In this document: piece by piece, positions 13,328 to 23,291 of the stretch | How positions within the stretch are numbered: position 1 is the first letter of the stretch | How the letters are laid out: every line of letters begins with the position of its first letter | Source: Oleiagrimonas citrea | GTDB taxonomy: Bacteria > Pseudomonadota > Gammaproteobacteria > Xanthomonadales > Rhodanobacteraceae | Assembly: GCF_012395255.1 (NCBI RefSeq) | Contig: NZ_JAAZQD010000003.1 | Coordinates: 558,001-622,000 of the forward strand | Direction: 5' to 3' | Length of the DNA stretch: 64,000 nt | The notes under the pieces: generated by a model | Told to the model about the DNA's origin: nothing | Seen by the model: the letters and a program-made list of their open reading frames with translations, nothing else | Database searches by the model: none | Made by a program: the position numbers and the translations under genes

Positions 13328-14431
13328 ATGAGCAAACCGGCCACCGACAAACCGACCTTCACTCTGGTGCAGGCGCGCGAGCGTATCGACGCCATCGATC
13401 GCGACATCCAGGGCCTGATCGCCGAGCGCGCGCAATGGGCGCAGCAGGTCGGCAAGGCCAAGGGCGCGCTGAAGGCCGCCGTCGACTACTACCGGCCCGA
13501 GCGCGAGGCGCAGGTACTGCGGCGCGTGGTCGACCGCAACGACGGACCGCTCTCCAATGAGGAAATGGTGCGGCTGTTCCGCGAGATCATGTCGGCCTGC
13601 CTGGCGCAGCAGGAACCGTTGAAGATCGGCTTCCTCGGCCCGCAGGGCACCTTCAGCGAGCAGGCCGCGCGCAAGCATTTCGGCCATTCCTCGCATGGAC
13701 TGCCGCTGGGCAGCATCGAGGAAGTGTTCCAGGAGGTCGAGGCCGGCAACGCCGATTTCGGCGTGGTGCCGGTGGAGAATTCCGGGCAGGGCACAATCCA
13801 GGTCACATTGGACATGTTCCTGACCTCGGAGCTGAAGATCTGCGGCGAGGTCGAGCTGCGCGTGCATCAGTATCTGCTTTCGCGCACCGGCCGCATGGAG
13901 GACATCGAGCGTGTGTACTCGCATCCGCAGTCGCTGGCGCAGTGCAAGTCGTGGCTGCGGCAACATCTGCCCCATGCCGAGCGCGTGCCGGTGTCGAGCA
14001 ATGCCGAAGCCGCGCGCCGCGCGCGCAACGCGGACGACGCAGCCGCCATTGCCGGCGAGAGCGCGGGGCTGGTCTACGGGCTGAAGCCGCTGGCCGGTCC
14101 GGTCGAGGACCGGCCGGACAATACCACGCGCTTCCTGGTGCTGGGTCGCGAGCTGTTCCCGCCCTCGGGCAACGATCGCACCTCGGTGCTGGTGTTCGTG
14201 AAGGACCAACCGGGCGCGCTGGCCCACGTGCTGGGGCCGCTGGCCGCGCACGACGTGACCATGAATCGCATCGAGTCGCGACCAGCGCACGGTCGCAAGT
14301 GGCAGTACGCGTTCTTCATCGACATCAGTGGGCACGTCGAGGACGAGGCGGTGCGCGCGGCGCTGAAGGAGATGTCGCCGTTCGCCCGCGAGGTCAAGAT
14401 CCTCGGCTCGTACCCGGTCGCGGTGCCGTGA
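13328..14431 (+). CDS. pheA: Chorismate mutase / prephenate dehydratase
   Basis: 367 aa. Makes phenylpyruvate from chorismate. Residues 10-95 are the AroQ chorismate mutase helices (ARERIDAIDRDIQGLIAERAQWA), 100-275 the prephenate dehydratase (IGFLGPQGTFSEQAA, and NTTRFLVLG with the catalytic Thr), and 285-360 an ACT domain for phenylalanine feedback (TSVLVFVKDQPGALAHVL and an ESRP-type motif, IESRPAHG). Start ATG 13328 has GAGGGG upstream. It overlaps hisC by four bases. Confidence 0.97.
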   Translation: MSKPATDKPTFTLVQARERIDAIDRDIQGLIAERAQWAQQVGKAKGALKAAVDYYRPEREAQVLRRVVDRNDGPLSNEEMVRLFREIMSACLAQQEPLKIGFLGPQGTFSEQAARKHFGHSSHGLPLGSIEEVFQEVEAGNADFGVVPVENSGQGTIQVTLDMFLTSELKICGEVELRVHQYLLSRTGRMEDIERVYSHPQSLAQCKSWLRQHLPHAERVPVSSNAEAARRARNADDAAAIAGESAGLVYGLKPLAGPVEDRPDNTTRFLVLGRELFPPSGNDRTSVLVFVKDQPGALAHVLGPLAAHDVTMNRIESRPAHGRKWQYAFFIDISGHVEDEAVRAALKEMSPFAREVKILGSYPVAVP

Positions 14432-15531
14432 GTTTCGATCCCGAGCGCCTGGCGCAGCCGGCGATCCGCCGTCTGCGTGCCTACGATCCCGGTCACGATC
14501 TCCCGCGCCTGCGCACACGTTTTGGCGCGGTGCTGGCCGAACTGGGCTCGAACGAGAATGCGCTGGGTCCCAGCCCCGCAGCGCTGGAGGCGGCGCATGC
14601 GGCGTTGAGCGAGACGTACCGCTATCCCGATCCACGCTGCGGTGCCTTGCGCGAGGCGCTGGCGCAACAGCACGGCGTGACGCCGGACCAACTGGTATTC
14701 GGCAACGGTTCGCACGAACTGCTGATGCAACTGGCGCAGATCTTCGCCGGCGCGGATGCGGCCGTGATGCACGCGCAGTTCGGTTTCGCGGTGTTCCCGA
14801 TTGCCGCGGCCGCCGCGGGTGCGCCTGCCGTGTGCGTGCCGGCGTTGCCGCGTACGCACCCGACGGCGCCGCTCGGGCACGATCTGGATGCCATGGCGGA
14901 TGCGTTGCGCGAGGACGTGCGCCTGATCTATCTGGCCAACCCGAACAATCCGACCGGCACCTGGTTCACGCACGCGGCGCTGGAAGCCTTCCTGCAACGC
15001 GTGCCGCGCGACACGTTGGTCGTGGTCGACGAGGCCTATGGCGAATACATGCAGGCGCCGGGACTGGATACGGCGATCGCGTTGCTCGACGCCCATCCGA
15101 ACCTGATCGTGACGCGCAGCTTTTCCAAGGCGTACGCGTTGGCCGGTCTGCGCATCGGTTACTTGTTGGCGCACGCGTCGGTAGCGGCGGTGTTCGAGCG
15201 GCTACGCGAGTCCTTCAACATCAACCAGGTGGCGCAGGCCGCGGCGCGCGCGGTGCTGGACGATGCCGCGTATCTGCAGTCGGCGATCGACATCAACGCG
15301 GCCGAGCGTGCGCGGATGGAGCGTACGCTGTCTGAGCGCGGATTCGCCACGTTGCCTTCGCAGACCAATTTCCTGCTACTCGACCTGGGCGAGGATGCCC
15401 AGGTCCTGGAGCAGCGCCTGTTCGATCAGGCCGTGATCGTGCGCCCGATGGGCGGATACGGTCTGCCGCACACCCTTCGGGTCAGCGTGGGATCGCGGGC
15501 CGAGAACGACCGATTTCTGGAGACTCTGTGA
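14428..15531 (+). CDS. hisC: Histidinol-phosphate / aromatic aminotransferase HisC
   Basis: 367 aa. Class I/II PLP aminotransferase: ELGSNENALGPSP near the start, YLANPNNPTGTW, VVDEAYGEY, and the PLP lysine in TRSFSKAYALAGLRIGY. The start is GTG 14428, overlapping the pheA stop (GTGA); no ATG upstream is compatible with pheA. No other his genes are nearby. Its place between pheA and aroA suggests it may serve mainly as the aromatic (phenylpyruvate) aminotransferase, as proposed for HisC2 proteins in similar clusters. That choice cannot be made from sequence alone. Confidence 0.9.
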   Translation: MSFDPERLAQPAIRRLRAYDPGHDLPRLRTRFGAVLAELGSNENALGPSPAALEAAHAALSETYRYPDPRCGALREALAQQHGVTPDQLVFGNGSHELLMQLAQIFAGADAAVMHAQFGFAVFPIAAAAAGAPAVCVPALPRTHPTAPLGHDLDAMADALREDVRLIYLANPNNPTGTWFTHAALEAFLQRVPRDTLVVVDEAYGEYMQAPGLDTAIALLDAHPNLIVTRSFSKAYALAGLRIGYLLAHASVAAVFERLRESFNINQVAQAAARAVLDDAAYLQSAIDINAAERARMERTLSERGFATLPSQTNFLLLDLGEDAQVLEQRLFDQAVIVRPMGGYGLPHTLRVSVGSRAENDRFLETL

Positions 15532-16859
15532 TGCAAGCGCGACGGGACTGGATCGCCGGTCCGGCGGGACCGGTGCACGGCACCTTCGATGTACCCGGCG
15601 ACAAATCGGTTTCGCACCGCGCGGTGATGCTTGCGGGCATCGCCGAGGGCGTGTCGCACGTACGCGGTTTTCTCGAAGGCGAAGACACGCGCGCCACGGC
15701 GCGCATCATGCAGCAGTTGGGCGTGCGCATGGAGACGCCGGCGCCGGGACAGCGCATCGTGCATGGCGTCGGTCTGCATGGGCTGCGCGGCAGCGATGCG
15801 CCGCTCGACTGCGGCAACGCCGGCACCGGTATGCGTCTGCTGGCGGGACTGCTGGCCGGCCAGGCCTTCGACAGCACACTGGTCGGCGATGCTTCGCTGA
15901 GCCGGCGGCCGATGCGTCGTGTCAGCGATCCGCTGCAGCAGATGGGCGCGGTCGTGGAAACGCGCGAAGGCGGGCTGCCGCCGTTGACTCTGCGCGGCGG
16001 ACATTCTTTGCATGGCATCGAGTACGCTCCGCCGATGGCCAGCGCGCAAGTGAAGTCGGCAGTGCTGCTGGCCGGGCTGTACGCGCAGGGCGAGACCGTC
16101 GTGCGCGAAGTGCGCCCGACCCGCGACTACACCGAGCGCATGCTGGCCGCCTTCGGATGGCCGGTGCAGATGGAGCCGGGCTACGTGCGGCTTCGCGGTG
16201 GAGCGACGCTGCAGGGCGGTGAGGTCGTGGTGCCGGGCGACTTCTCCTCGGCGGCGTTTCCGCTGCTGGCGGCGGTCATCACGCCCGGTTCGCACTTGCG
16301 CCTGCGCGCGGTCGGCCTGAATCCGCGCCGCACGGGTCTGCTCGAGGTGCTGCGCCGGATGGGCGCGGACATTACCGTGCACGAGGCGCGCGAGGAGGCC
16401 GGCGAGACGCTGGCCGATCTGGAGATCCGTCACGCGCCGCTGCGCGGCATCGACGTGCCGGTCGAACATGTCAGCGACATGATCGACGAATTCCCCGCGT
16501 TGTTCGTTGCCGCCGCCTGCGCCGAGGGTGTGACCCGCGTGCGCGGCGCGGCCGAGCTGCGGGTCAAGGAATCTGATCGCATCGATGCCATGGCGCGCGG
16601 TCTGCGCACGCTGGGCGTGACGGTCGAGGAAACGCCGGACGGCGCGGACATCGTCGGGCAGGGCGAAGGACGCTTCGGCGGCGGCGAGATCGACAGCCAC
16701 GGCGATCACCGCATCGCGATGAGTTTCGCGGTCGCGGCTTCGCGCTCGGCCGAGGCGGTGCACATTCTCGACTGCGCAGCCGTGGACACGTCCTTCCCCG
16801 ACTTCGTCGCGCAAGCGGGGCAGTGGGGTCTCGACCTGCGGGTGCGCGAGACGCGCTGA
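15531..16859 (+). CDS. aroA: 3-phosphoshikimate 1-carboxyvinyltransferase (EPSP synthase)
   Basis: 442 aa. Sixth shikimate-pathway step: joins phosphoenolpyruvate to shikimate-3-phosphate. Two-domain EPSPS fold: VPGDKSVSHRAV (16-27), CGNAGTGMRLLAG, LVGDASLSRRPMRR, ELRVKESDRI and GGEIDSHGDHRIAMS. The first motif is of the class II type (DKS.SHR) rather than the class I SKS.SNR, while the Gly of NAGT is kept. ATG 15531 shares its A with the hisC stop (TGATG); a GTG at 15528 is also in frame. tyrA, present in several related clusters between hisC and aroA, is missing here. Confidence 0.96.
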   Translation: MQARRDWIAGPAGPVHGTFDVPGDKSVSHRAVMLAGIAEGVSHVRGFLEGEDTRATARIMQQLGVRMETPAPGQRIVHGVGLHGLRGSDAPLDCGNAGTGMRLLAGLLAGQAFDSTLVGDASLSRRPMRRVSDPLQQMGAVVETREGGLPPLTLRGGHSLHGIEYAPPMASAQVKSAVLLAGLYAQGETVVREVRPTRDYTERMLAAFGWPVQMEPGYVRLRGGATLQGGEVVVPGDFSSAAFPLLAAVITPGSHLRLRAVGLNPRRTGLLEVLRRMGADITVHEAREEAGETLADLEIRHAPLRGIDVPVEHVSDMIDEFPALFVAAACAEGVTRVRGAAELRVKESDRIDAMARGLRTLGVTVEETPDGADIVGQGEGRFGGGEIDSHGDHRIAMSFAVAASRSAEAVHILDCAAVDTSFPDFVAQAGQWGLDLRVRETR

Positions 16860-16863
16860 AGAT

Positions 16864-19128
16864 TCAGCGCGCCGCGTCGAGCGTGAACGACGATTGCAGT
16901 GTGGCGGTGGAATCGCCGCCCACGTAGAGGTCGTAGGCGCCGGGTTCCGTACCCCAGGAGCCGTCGCCCCGATCGAAGGCAAGGTCGGAGGCACGCAGCG
17001 TGAAGGTGACTTCGGTCGATTGTCCCGGTGCCAGCATCACGCGCTGGAACCCTTTAAGCAGACGCAGCGGCGGGCTACGGCTGGCGACTTTGTCGTGCAC
17101 GTACAGTTGCACGACATCGGCGCCGCGGCATATGCCGGTGTTGCGCACCCGTACGCGCACGTGCAGGACCCCATCGGGGCGCAGGTGGCTGCGGTCCACA
17201 TGCAGATCGCTGTAGTCGAAGTGCGTGTAGCTCAAGCCGTAGCCGAATGGATACAGCGGCGAGTTCGGCACGTCGACGTAGTGGCTGCTGTAGTGCAGGG
17301 CGAGGTCGCTGCTGTCGTCGTAGGGACGGCCGGTGCGCGTGTGCGCGTAGAAGATCGGCACCTGGCCGACATCGCGCGGGAAGGTCATCGGCAGCTTGCC
17401 GGAGGGATTGATCCGGCCGAACAGCACGTCGGCCACGGCCAGACCGGTCGCGTCGCCGGGCACCCAGGCTTCGAGGATCGCGTCGGCATGATCGTGCAGC
17501 CACGGAATGGCCAGCGGTCGTCCGTTGATCAGCACGGCCACGGTGGGTGTGCCGGTCGCGATCACGGCCTTGGCCAGTTCGAGTTGGCGGCCGGGTAGGC
17601 CGATTCGCGAGCGGCTCAGTCCCTCGCCGAACAGGTCGTGGCTTTCGCCGAGCACCAGCACGGCGACGTCGGCCGCGCGCGCGGCCCGCACGGCGTCGGC
17701 GATGCCGGCATCGTTGCCGCCCAGTACGGAGACGCCCTGTGCAAAGCGGACGTTGTCCGCATGCGTGGCCTGCTGGCGAAGGCCGGCCAGGATCGGAGTT
17801 ACGTCCCGCGCGCGTCCGGCGGCGGGCATCTGGCCGAGCATGGTGGTTCGGTCGCGGGCCAGCGGGCCGATGACGGCGATGCGGGCGTCGCGCCGGAGCG
17901 GCAGCAGGCCGTGGGCATTCTTCAGCAGCACCATGGATTGCGCCGCGGCCTCGCGTGCCAGGGCACGATGCGCCGGCGAGCGCGTCACGCGGCGCGCGCG
18001 CGCCGCGTCGTCATAGCGGTATGGATCGTCGAACAGGCCGAGGCGGTACTTGGCTTCCAGCACCCGGCGCACGGCGCGGTCGAGCACGCGCATCGGTATC
18101 TTGCCGCTGCGCACCAGGGCCGGCAGCTGCTTCAGGTAAGTGCCACTGTGCAGGTCGATGTCGACCCCGGCCTCGAGCGCCATGCGGGCGGCCTCGGCGT
18201 CGTTGGCGGCCACGCCGTGCAGGGTCAGTTCCGGGATGGCGTCGAAATCGGACACGATCAGGCCTTGGAAATCCCATCGCTTGCGCAGCAGACCGTTCAG
18301 CAGTGCGCCATCGGCGGTAGCGGGGATGCCGTTGAGCGTGGTCAGCGAGGGCATGATCGCGCCGACGCCGGCCTTCACCGCCGCGCGGAACGGCGGCAGG
18401 TAGACGTCCTCGAGCTGGTCTTGCGGAATGTGCGCGGCGTTGTAGTCACGTCCGCCCTGCGCGGCGCCGTAGCCGACGAAGTGCTTGGCCGTGGCCATCA
18501 TGGTGTCGGATGCGGCCAGGTTTGTGCCCTGGAAACCTCGAATCTGCGCGCGCGCCATGGCCGCGCCGAGGTATGGGTCTTCGCCGGAACCCTCGACGCC
18601 GCGCCCCCAGCGCGGATCGCGGGTGATGTCGACCATGGGGCTGAAGGTCCAGTCGACGCCGACAGCCGTCGCTTCCTCGGCGGCCGCGCGGTGCACGCGT
18701 TCGACCAGCTGGGGATTCCAGGTCGAAGCCAGCGCCAGCGGCACCGGAAAGATGGTGCGGAAGCCGTGATTGACGTCGCCCATGAACCACAGCGGGATCT
18801 TCAGGCGCGACTGCATGGCCAGCTTCTGCATGCGACGTGTGTAGGCCAGAACATCGGTATCCGGCAGGACGCCGTTGGTGCCGCCGAGGCGACCATTGCG
18901 GATCAGCGTCTGCAGGTTGTCGGCTCCCTTGCCCATGATGCTGAGCTGTCCGATTTTCTCCTCCAGGGTCATGCGGGACAGCAGTTTGTCGACGAAGGCG
19001 TGCATCGCAGCGTCGTCATGACGCGGCGGCGCGGCATATGCCGGACGTGTGCCGCTGGCGAGGGCAACGAGGGCGAGCAGGGCGCTGCAGGCGAGCAGGC
19101 GCGGAGCATGTCCAGAATGCATGGTCAA
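16864..19128 (-). CDS. bglX: Exported GH3 beta-glucosidase, BglX type
   Basis: 754 aa with a signal peptide (LLACSALLALVALASGTRPAYA, cut near residue 32), so periplasmic. Residues 40-370 are the GH3 TIM barrel, with the expected nucleophile Asp294 (IVSDFDAI) and substrate loops MGDVNHGFRT and RDPRWGRGVEGSGEDPYL. Residues 400-640 are the second GH3 domain. The end (GADVVQLYVHD...LKGFQRV) is the fibronectin-III-like domain. It removes terminal beta-linked glucose from oligosaccharides. ATG 19122 is an alternative start. It converges on aroA with 4 bases between the stops. Confidence 0.94.
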   Translation of the reverse strand: MTMHSGHAPRLLACSALLALVALASGTRPAYAAPPRHDDAAMHAFVDKLLSRMTLEEKIGQLSIMGKGADNLQTLIRNGRLGGTNGVLPDTDVLAYTRRMQKLAMQSRLKIPLWFMGDVNHGFRTIFPVPLALASTWNPQLVERVHRAAAEEATAVGVDWTFSPMVDITRDPRWGRGVEGSGEDPYLGAAMARAQIRGFQGTNLAASDTMMATAKHFVGYGAAQGGRDYNAAHIPQDQLEDVYLPPFRAAVKAGVGAIMPSLTTLNGIPATADGALLNGLLRKRWDFQGLIVSDFDAIPELTLHGVAANDAEAARMALEAGVDIDLHSGTYLKQLPALVRSGKIPMRVLDRAVRRVLEAKYRLGLFDDPYRYDDAARARRVTRSPAHRALAREAAAQSMVLLKNAHGLLPLRRDARIAVIGPLARDRTTMLGQMPAAGRARDVTPILAGLRQQATHADNVRFAQGVSVLGGNDAGIADAVRAARAADVAVLVLGESHDLFGEGLSRSRIGLPGRQLELAKAVIATGTPTVAVLINGRPLAIPWLHDHADAILEAWVPGDATGLAVADVLFGRINPSGKLPMTFPRDVGQVPIFYAHTRTGRPYDDSSDLALHYSSHYVDVPNSPLYPFGYGLSYTHFDYSDLHVDRSHLRPDGVLHVRVRVRNTGICRGADVVQLYVHDKVASRSPPLRLLKGFQRVMLAPGQSTEVTFTLRASDLAFDRGDGSWGTEPGAYDLYVGGDSTATLQSSFTLDAAR

Positions 19129-19258
19129 ACTTGGATGTGGGATGGGGAAGCCCCATCATATCGGTCCATTGATGCATGACGAGTGCGTCTGCGCACTGTC
19201 TGCGGAAATGACCGTGGCCGGACGCGCTAAGCTGGAATGAATCACTGCGGGGATCTGC

Positions 19259-20038
19259 ATGCCTTCCGAATCCGTTCCGTTCATCGTCGCCATTCCCGCG
19301 CGCTACGCGTCCATGCGGTTGCCGGGCAAGCCGCTGCGCAGGCTCGGCGATCGTCCGCTCATTGCGCATGTGGCCGCTCGCGCGCTGGATGCCGGTGCAC
19401 GTGAGGTGGTGGTGGCGACTGACGATGAACGTATCGCGGCGGCGCTGGAGACCATGCCGGTCACGGTGTGCATGACCGACGCCGACTTGGCATCCGGCAG
19501 CGATCGCATCGCGGCTTGCGCCGAGCAACGGGGCTGGGATGACGACGACATTGTGGTGAATCTGCAGGGCGACGAACCCTTCGCGCCGGTCGGCGGTCTC
19601 CGTGCGGTGGTCGACGCGCTGGCCGGGAGCGACGCGCCGATGGCCACGCTCGCGGTCGAGCTGGACGATGTCGAAGCGCTGCTCGATCCGAACTGCGTGA
19701 AGCTGGTACGGGCGGCGGACGGTCGCGCGCTGTATTTCAGCCGCGCGCCGATTCCGTGGCCGCGCGATGCGTTCGCGTCGCATCGCGAGTGTCTTCCGGC
19801 GGGCATCCCGTTTCTCCGGCATATCGGTCTGTACGCGTATCGCGCAGGCTTCCTGCGCCGTTTCGCGCGGCTGTCACCGACGCCGCTGGAGCGCGCCGAG
19901 TCCCTGGAGCAACTGCGCGCGCTCGAACACGGTCACGCCATCCAGGTAGCGCTGACGCCGGAACCGTTCCCGCCGGGTATCGACACGGAGGACGACCTGC
20001 GTCGCGCCGAACGCCATCTCCGGGAGATCGCATCGTGA
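19259..20038 (+). CDS. kdsB: CMP-KDO synthetase
   Basis: 259 aa. Activates 3-deoxy-manno-octulosonate with CTP for lipopolysaccharide core assembly in the cytoplasm. Nucleotidyltransferase motifs: [15 protein letters not shown] (residues 12-26), VATDDERI, and NLQGDEPF for the metal site. GGGGA precedes the ATG. It overlaps the phosphatase gene by four bases (GTGA). Confidence 0.96.
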   Translation: MPSESVPFIVAIPARYASMRLPGKPLRRLGDRPLIAHVAARALDAGAREVVVATDDERIAAALETMPVTVCMTDADLASGSDRIAACAEQRGWDDDDIVVNLQGDEPFAPVGGLRAVVDALAGSDAPMATLAVELDDVEALLDPNCVKLVRAADGRALYFSRAPIPWPRDAFASHRECLPAGIPFLRHIGLYAYRAGFLRRFARLSPTPLERAESLEQLRALEHGHAIQVALTPEPFPPGIDTEDDLRRAERHLREIAS

Positions 20039-20505
20039 GTGAAGGGCAAGGCGTCCTCTTTGTCTGTCTGGGCAACATCTGTCGCTCGCCGCTGGCCGAG
20101 GCCGTGGCGCGCCTGGAGTTCGAACGCGCGGGGCTGAACCTGCCGGTCGATTCCTGCGGCACCGGCGGCTGGCACGCCGGTGAGGGTGCCGACCCACGCT
20201 CGGTTCGCGCTGGCGCCGAAGCCGGATACGATCTCTCGCCGCATCGCGCGCGGCGACTGGAGGACGCCGATTTCACGCGCTGGCGCTGGCTGCTGGCGAT
20301 GGATGCAGCCAACCTCGACGAGATGCGTACGCGCTGTCCGTCGTCGCTGCACGGCCGCCTGGGCCTGTTCCTGGATGTGGCCGGCGTCCGTGCGGAGGGC
20401 GAAGTGCCCGACCCCTACTACGGCGGGCGCGAAGATTTCCGCGCTGTGCTGAACCTGGCCCGCGACGGCGTGCAAGGATTGATCGAACGCCTACGTGTCG
20501 CCTGA
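20035..20505 (+). CDS. Low-molecular-weight protein tyrosine phosphatase
   Basis: 156 aa. The phosphate loop [10 protein letters not shown] fits Cx5R with the nucleophilic Cys, and the general-acid Asp is in the C-terminal DPYYGG. Bacterial members often dephosphorylate a tyrosine kinase that controls capsule export, but no kinase or capsule gene is here. Start GTG 20035 overlaps the kdsB stop, so the two are translationally coupled. Confidence 0.93.
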   Translation: MSEGQGVLFVCLGNICRSPLAEAVARLEFERAGLNLPVDSCGTGGWHAGEGADPRSVRAGAEAGYDLSPHRARRLEDADFTRWRWLLAMDAANLDEMRTRCPSSLHGRLGLFLDVAGVRAEGEVPDPYYGGREDFRAVLNLARDGVQGLIERLRVA

Positions 20506-20554
20506 TGCGCAGAAGTCCTCCCATTCGATCCGATACCTAGATTCGATATCTCCG

Positions 20555-22381
20555 ATGTCCGCTCCATCTTCCAGCACCTTCGACGGCAAGGCGTTCGTTC
20601 GCACCCTGACCACATCGCCCGGCGTCTATCGCTATTACGGCGCCGACGATGAGCTGCTGTACGTAGGCAAGGCGGCGAATCTGAAGAAGCGCGTGGGCAG
20701 CTACTTCCTGAAGCCGCGCATGGAACCGCGCATCGCCTCGATGGTGTCGCAGATCGCGCGCGCCGAGACCACCGTGACGCGTACGGAAGCCGAGGCGCTG
20801 CTGCTGGAATCCCAGCTGATCAAGGAGCTCAAGCCGCGCTACAACATCCTGCTGCGTGACGACAAGAGCTACCCGTACATCTACCTGTCGAGCACCGACG
20901 AGTATCCGCGTCTGGGCTTTCACCGTGGCGCACGCAAGGCGCCGGGTCGATACTTCGGACCGTTCCCGAGCGCCTGGGCGGTGCGTGAAAGCCTCAACGC
21001 GATGCAGAAGCTGTTCAAGGTCCGTCAGTGCGAGGACAGCTATTTCAGCAACCGCTCGCGACCATGTCTCCAGTACCAGATCGGACGCTGCAGCGCGCCG
21101 TGCGTGGAGTACGTGACACGCGAGGACTACGCGCGCGATGTGCGCCACGCCGAGATGTTCCTGGAGGGTCGCAGTAGCAGCGTCATCGAGGAGTTGAGCA
21201 CGGCGATGGAGGAGGCCAGCACCGCGTTGGACTTCGAGCGCGCCGCGGCTCTGCGCGACCAGGTGGCCGTGCTGCGTCGACTGCAGGCGCAGCATCACGT
21301 GCAGGGGGCCAGTGCCGACATGGACGTGATCGCCTGCCGCATCGAGGGTGGCGTGGCGTGCGTCAGCGTGCTGTTCTTCCGCAACGGTCTGTCGCTGGGG
21401 TCGCGCGACTTCTTCCCGCGTCTGCCGCTGGACGCCAGCGAGGCCGACGTGCTGGAGCAGTTCATCGCGCAGTACTACGTCGACCGGCCGGTCCCGTCCG
21501 AGCTGGTGTTGAGCGCGACGCTCGAATCGCGCGAGGCGCTGGCCGAGGCGCTGGGGCAGCGCAGCGAGCATGCTGTCGCGATCAAGCAGGCCGTGCGCGG
21601 CGAGCGGGCGCGTTTCCGCGACCTGGCGCTACGCAACGCCACGGCGGCGCTGACCTCGCGCCTGGCGAGCCGGCAGACCCTGAGTTCGCGTTTCGAGGAC
21701 TTGGCCAAGCTGCTGGAGCTGGACGCGCCCCCGCGCCGCATCGAGTGCTTCGACATCAGTCATACCCGCGGTGAGGCGACTGTGGCGTCCTGCGTGGTGT
21801 TCGGACCCGAGGGGCCGGAGAAGTCGCACTATCGGCGTTTCAACATCGCCGGCATCACGCCCGGCGACGACTACGCCGCCATGCACCAGGCGTTGACGCG
21901 CCGCTTCCGCCGGCTGGCCGAAGGCGAGGGCGCGCGGCCGGATATTCTGCTGATCGATGGCGGTAGCGGCCAGGTTGCGCAGGCGCTGGATGTGCTGGCC
22001 GAGCTGGGGCTGGGCGACATCCGCGTGGTCGGCGTGTCCAAGGGACCGGCACGGCGCGTGGGCGACGAGAACCTGATTCTGGCCGACAGCGGTCGTACGC
22101 TGCATCCGGGGTCCGCATCGCCTGCGCTGCACCTGATCGACGCCGTGCGCGACGAGTCGCACCGCTTCGCCATCAGCGGGCACCGCAAACGCCGTCAGAA
22201 GGCGCGTCAGCGCAGTGTGCTGGAAGATGTGCCCGGCGTCGGGCCGCGCCGTCGCGCGGCCTTGCTGCGGGCCTTTGGGGGGCTGGGTGGTGTCGAGGCC
22301 GCCGGGGTCGAGGAATTGATGCAGGTCGGCGGCATCCACCGCGACCTGGCCGAGCGCATCTACGCCGCCTTGCATGGCTGA
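20555..22381 (+). CDS. uvrC: UvrABC excinuclease subunit C
   Basis: 608 aa. Makes both incisions in nucleotide excision repair. GIY-YIG nuclease at residues about 13-90 (SPGVYRYY, LLYVGKAANLKKR), a cysteine pair region (QYQIGRCSAPC), a UvrB-binding UVR segment near 200-235, an RNase H-like C-terminal nuclease (ECFDISHTRGE, LLIDGGSGQ) and tandem helix-hairpin-helix motifs at the end (LEDVPGVGPRRRAALL). Start ATG 20555 gives the usual short lead before GIY-YIG. Confidence 0.97.
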   Translation: MSAPSSSTFDGKAFVRTLTTSPGVYRYYGADDELLYVGKAANLKKRVGSYFLKPRMEPRIASMVSQIARAETTVTRTEAEALLLESQLIKELKPRYNILLRDDKSYPYIYLSSTDEYPRLGFHRGARKAPGRYFGPFPSAWAVRESLNAMQKLFKVRQCEDSYFSNRSRPCLQYQIGRCSAPCVEYVTREDYARDVRHAEMFLEGRSSSVIEELSTAMEEASTALDFERAAALRDQVAVLRRLQAQHHVQGASADMDVIACRIEGGVACVSVLFFRNGLSLGSRDFFPRLPLDASEADVLEQFIAQYYVDRPVPSELVLSATLESREALAEALGQRSEHAVAIKQAVRGERARFRDLALRNATAALTSRLASRQTLSSRFEDLAKLLELDAPPRRIECFDISHTRGEATVASCVVFGPEGPEKSHYRRFNIAGITPGDDYAAMHQALTRRFRRLAEGEGARPDILLIDGGSGQVAQALDVLAELGLGDIRVVGVSKGPARRVGDENLILADSGRTLHPGSASPALHLIDAVRDESHRFAISGHRKRRQKARQRSVLEDVPGVGPRRRAALLRAFGGLGGVEAAGVEELMQVGGIHRDLAERIYAALHG

Positions 22382-22446
22382 CCGTTCATGCAGGGGCCGA
22401 TGATGCTTGCGTATGCTGTCTTGAAACAACGGGAATGATTCATCCG

Positions 22447-23043
22447 ATGCGTATCAACCTGCCTACCTGGCTGACCCTGTTCCGCGTGATGCTGCTGCCG
22501 ATCATGGTGCTGGTCTACTACTCGCACGATCTGCTTCCGTGGATTCCGTGGCGTATCGCCAATGTGACGGCGGCCGCGATCTTTCTCGCCGCGGCCATCA
22601 CCGACTGGTTCGACGGTTATCTGGCGCGACGCTGGAACCAGACATCGGCGTTCGGCGCCTTTCTCGATCCGGTGGCGGACAAGCTGATGGTGACGGTGAC
22701 CCTGTTCCTGCTGGTGCAGAGTCATCCGACCGCGTTGCTGGCGGTGACAGCCGCGATCATCGTCGGGCGCGAGATCGGCATCTCCGCGTTGCGCGAGTGG
22801 ATGGCCGAAATCGGCATGCGCTCGCACGTGCGCGTGGCGATGCTCGGAAAGATCAAGACGGTGATGCAGATTGTCGCCATCGTGGTGCTGCTGCTGGAGC
22901 ACGACAAGGACGCCGAGACGCTGCGCAACTGGTACGTCGGCGAGACGTTGCTGGTGCTGGCGGCGGTGCTCACGATCTGGTCCGGACTGGTCTATCTGCG
23001 CGCTGCATGGCCGGCGTTGCGCGGTGATTCGTCGGCGAAGTGA
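22447..23043 (+). CDS. pgsA: Phosphatidylglycerophosphate synthase
   Basis: 198 aa, integral membrane. Makes phosphatidylglycerol phosphate from CDP-diacylglycerol and glycerol-3-phosphate. The CDP-alcohol phosphotransferase signature is complete: DGYLAR, then G...D...D in FGAFLDPVADK. About five to six transmembrane segments. ATG 22447 begins the canonical MRINLPTWLTLFR; an in-frame ATG at 22435 is possible. uvrC-pgsA-tRNA(Gly,Cys,Leu) is a conserved gammaproteobacterial order. Confidence 0.95.
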   Translation: MRINLPTWLTLFRVMLLPIMVLVYYSHDLLPWIPWRIANVTAAAIFLAAAITDWFDGYLARRWNQTSAFGAFLDPVADKLMVTVTLFLLVQSHPTALLAVTAAIIVGREIGISALREWMAEIGMRSHVRVAMLGKIKTVMQIVAIVVLLLEHDKDAETLRNWYVGETLLVLAAVLTIWSGLVYLRAAWPALRGDSSAK

Positions 23044-23096
23044 ATGCGTGCGACGCCGCGAAAACGACGTTGTGAAAGAAAATGATCACACAAGGG

Positions 23097-23124
23097 TTGA
23101 CACGCTTCCGCGAAACCGTAAGAT
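23097..23124 (+). promoter_or_regulatory. Promoter of the tRNA cluster
   Basis: Consensus -35 TTGACA (23097-23102), 16-base spacer, TAAGAT (23119-23124), followed by a GC-rich discriminator (ACGCGGC) typical of stringently controlled stable-RNA promoters. tRNA-Gly starts 14 bases further on. Confidence 0.8.
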
Positions 23125-23137
23125 ACGCGGCTCCCGG

Positions 23138-23213
<76 letters not shown>

Positions 23214-23223
23214 GTTCTTCTGC

Positions 23224-23254
23224 AAAACCTCGGTTCGCCGAGGTTTTGTTTTTT
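23224..23254 (+). terminator. Terminator after tRNA-Gly
   Basis: AAAACCTCGG-TTCG-CCGAGGTTTT, a perfect 10-bp stem with a stable TTCG tetraloop, then GTTTTTT. Some read-through is expected if the next tRNA has no promoter of its own. Confidence 0.9.
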
Positions 23255-23291
23255 CCGACGTACGCAGCTAAGCTGCGCGCGGAGCGTCACC

